This document shows positions 29,576-30,565 of a stretch of 30,565 bases of DNA, one piece after another. The number at the start of each line of letters is the position of its first letter. The stretch's first letter is position 1. This stretch comes from Burkholderiales bacterium. Lineage in GTDB: Bacteria > Pseudomonadota > Gammaproteobacteria > Burkholderiales > Burkholderiaceae_C. Below the pieces are notes generated by a model, which saw only the letters and a program-made list of their open reading frames with translations, was not told where the DNA came from and did no database searches. Location of the stretch: contig JAABPT010000425.1 of assembly GCA_011391855.1 (NCBI GenBank), positions 1 to 30,565 on the forward strand, given 5' to 3'. The position numbers and the translations under genes are program-made.

Positions 29576-30565
29576 ATGCCTGCCACGCTGCGCACCGGCA
29601 CGGCGCTTTATGCGTCGGCTCTCCTGCTCGACCGACTGCTCGGCCTGCTGCTGCTGCCGCTGCTCACGCGCGCCGTCTCGGCGTCCGACTACGGTGCCTG
29701 GACGCAGACCGCGGTGGCCGCCGGCATCCTGATGCCGGTGGTGCTGCTGGCCACGCCCACGGCCGTGGTGCGGTCGTTCTCGGGAGCGGTGGGCGCTTCG
29801 GTGCGGCTGCGCTTCTTTGGCCGCCTGGGCGGCGTGGCATTCGGCTTGTTCCTGGCCTGCGCGGCCGTCGTCCTGACGTGGCGCGAGCCCTTTGCCGGGG
29901 TGGTCTATGGCGAAGCTGGCCACGGGGCCCTGGTGCCGGCGCTGCTGGCGCTGCTGGCCGCCGACGCCACGGTGGACTTCGCCACCGCCTGGCTGCGCGC
30001 CACCGGGCGCATGGGCTTGATCGCGGCCGTGCTGGCGCTGCGCAGCGTGCTGCGATTCGGCGTGGTGCTGTGGCTGGTGGGCGCCGGTGGCGTGGCGCTG
30101 GCCGACTGGCTGGGCCGCTATGCGGCGGTGCAATGTGCGCTGGCACTGGCGGTGCTGGCGGGCACGTGGTTCGTGCTGCAGCGGGGTGACCGTTTCACCG
30201 CTGCGAGCGGCGCGGGGGCTGAACCCGGGTCGGGTCCGCCATCCGAACCATCGGTCTCAGCGCCCGTTGCGAACAATGTGCCGATGCCCGCACTTCGCGA
30301 ACTGCTGGCCTTCTGCGTGCCGCTGGTCGCGCTGGCGCTGTTCACCGTGTTCAGCGCCAACTTCGACCGTTTCCTGCTCGTGCAACTGCTGAGCCTGGAT
30401 GCGGTGGCGGTGTATGCCGCGGCGGTGTCGCTGTGCGGCGTTCCGGCGCTCTTCTACACGGTGCTGGGCTTCACGCTGTTCCCGGTGCTGGCGCGGCATT
30501 GGAGCGATGGGCGGCGTGAAGAGGCTGCGCGGCTCACGACACAGGCTCTGCAGGTGTTCGCCTTC
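29576..30565 (+). CDS. Oligosaccharide flippase family protein (Wzx/MATE-like), C terminus beyond the window
   Basis: The frame is open for 330 codons from ATG at 29576 to the right edge. It encodes a very hydrophobic protein with at least eight transmembrane helices. The N-terminal pattern (LYASALLLDRLLGLLLLPLLTRAVSASDYGAWTQT in part) is that of polysaccharide biosynthesis/Wzx flippases of the MOP superfamily, which move lipid-linked sugars across the inner membrane. A hydrophilic loop (about 205-240) separates two bundles, and the second begins LLAFCVPLVALALFTVFSANFDRFLLVQLLSLDAVAVYAAA, again typical. Glycan genes would be expected downstream but lie outside the window. Confidence 0.82.
   Translation, partial: MPATLRTGTALYASALLLDRLLGLLLLPLLTRAVSASDYGAWTQTAVAAGILMPVVLLATPTAVVRSFSGAVGASVRLRFFGRLGGVAFGLFLACAAVVLTWREPFAGVVYGEAGHGALVPALLALLAADATVDFATAWLRATGRMGLIAAVLALRSVLRFGVVLWLVGAGGVALADWLGRYAAVQCALALAVLAGTWFVLQRGDRFTAASGAGAEPGSGPPSEPSVSAPVANNVPMPALRELLAFCVPLVALALFTVFSANFDRFLLVQLLSLDAVAVYAAAVSLCGVPALFYTVLGFTLFPVLARHWSDGRREEAARLTTQALQVFAF

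Noticed and set aside
1..30565. A CRISPR array, prophage, insertion sequence, toxin-antitoxin pair or secondary-metabolite cluster.
   Set aside because: I found no spaced direct repeats, integrase, transposase or terminal inverted repeats, no tRNA-linked junction, and no cluster of unfamiliar genes. The gene families are core or common accessory ones throughout.

Overview
The window is high-G+C bacterial chromosome with the gene content and order of a betaproteobacterium of the order Burkholderiales (Comamonadaceae or the Rubrivivax/Leptothrix group). The main grounds are the cox gene order with its small accessory genes (DUF2244, a 38-residue cox assembly peptide, DUF2970, DUF2909), the grxC-secB-gpsA run, the ubiH-like/dsbC pair, and an HrcA-type CIRCE operator in front of rpoH. 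I see no plasmid, phage, insertion sequence, CRISPR array, tRNA or rRNA. Almost all genes belong to core or housekeeping families, and coding density is very high.

Layout. 1-4260: the 5' end of a radical SAM gene (-), a 39-codon small frame (-), gpmA (-), a membrane-anchored rhodanese (+), grxC, secB and gpsA (+), then trmL (-). 4261-5888: comF-like (-) and bioC-like (+), diverging from a 20-bp gap. 5996-11339: the cytochrome c oxidase operon DUF2244-coxB-coxA-small peptide-ctaG-DUF2970-coxC, closed by a strong bidirectional terminator. 11410-15734: DUF2909 (-), then surf1, a Sco-like protein, ctaA, ctaB and sco (+), which supply heme A and copper to that oxidase. 15735-21292: a structured intergenic element, rpoH (-), a 1081-residue hybrid sensor kinase (-) and ychF (-). 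21346-27269: pirin (+), a MOSC protein (-), ubiH-like, dsbC, DUF3108 and enoyl-CoA hydratase (+). 27304-30565: a PNPOx-like flavoprotein and lysS (-), then a Wzx-like flippase (+) cut by the window edge.

How the genes work together. The central 9.7 kb is a nearly complete set for an aa3-type oxidase whose subunit II carries its own cytochrome c domain: structural subunits I-III, copper delivery (CtaG and two Sco-type proteins), heme A synthesis (CtaB, CtaA) and Surf1. The remainder is mostly single genes or short operons for glycolysis, redox and envelope functions.

The most unusual pattern is regulatory. At several transcription starts a TAnnnT -10 hexamer lies exactly 6 nt before the start codon, so the predicted +1 is the first base of the start codon. 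This holds for comF, bioC, the hybrid kinase, pirin and ubiH-like. gpmA, trmL and DUF2909 are within one or two bases of it. Leaderless transcripts therefore look common here. Three promoters also carry inverted repeats placed where a repressor would act: gpmA/rhodanese, the hybrid kinase and enoyl-CoA hydratase. I found no clearly new multi-gene system; the candidates for something undescribed are these regulatory arrangements and the small frame next to gpmA.
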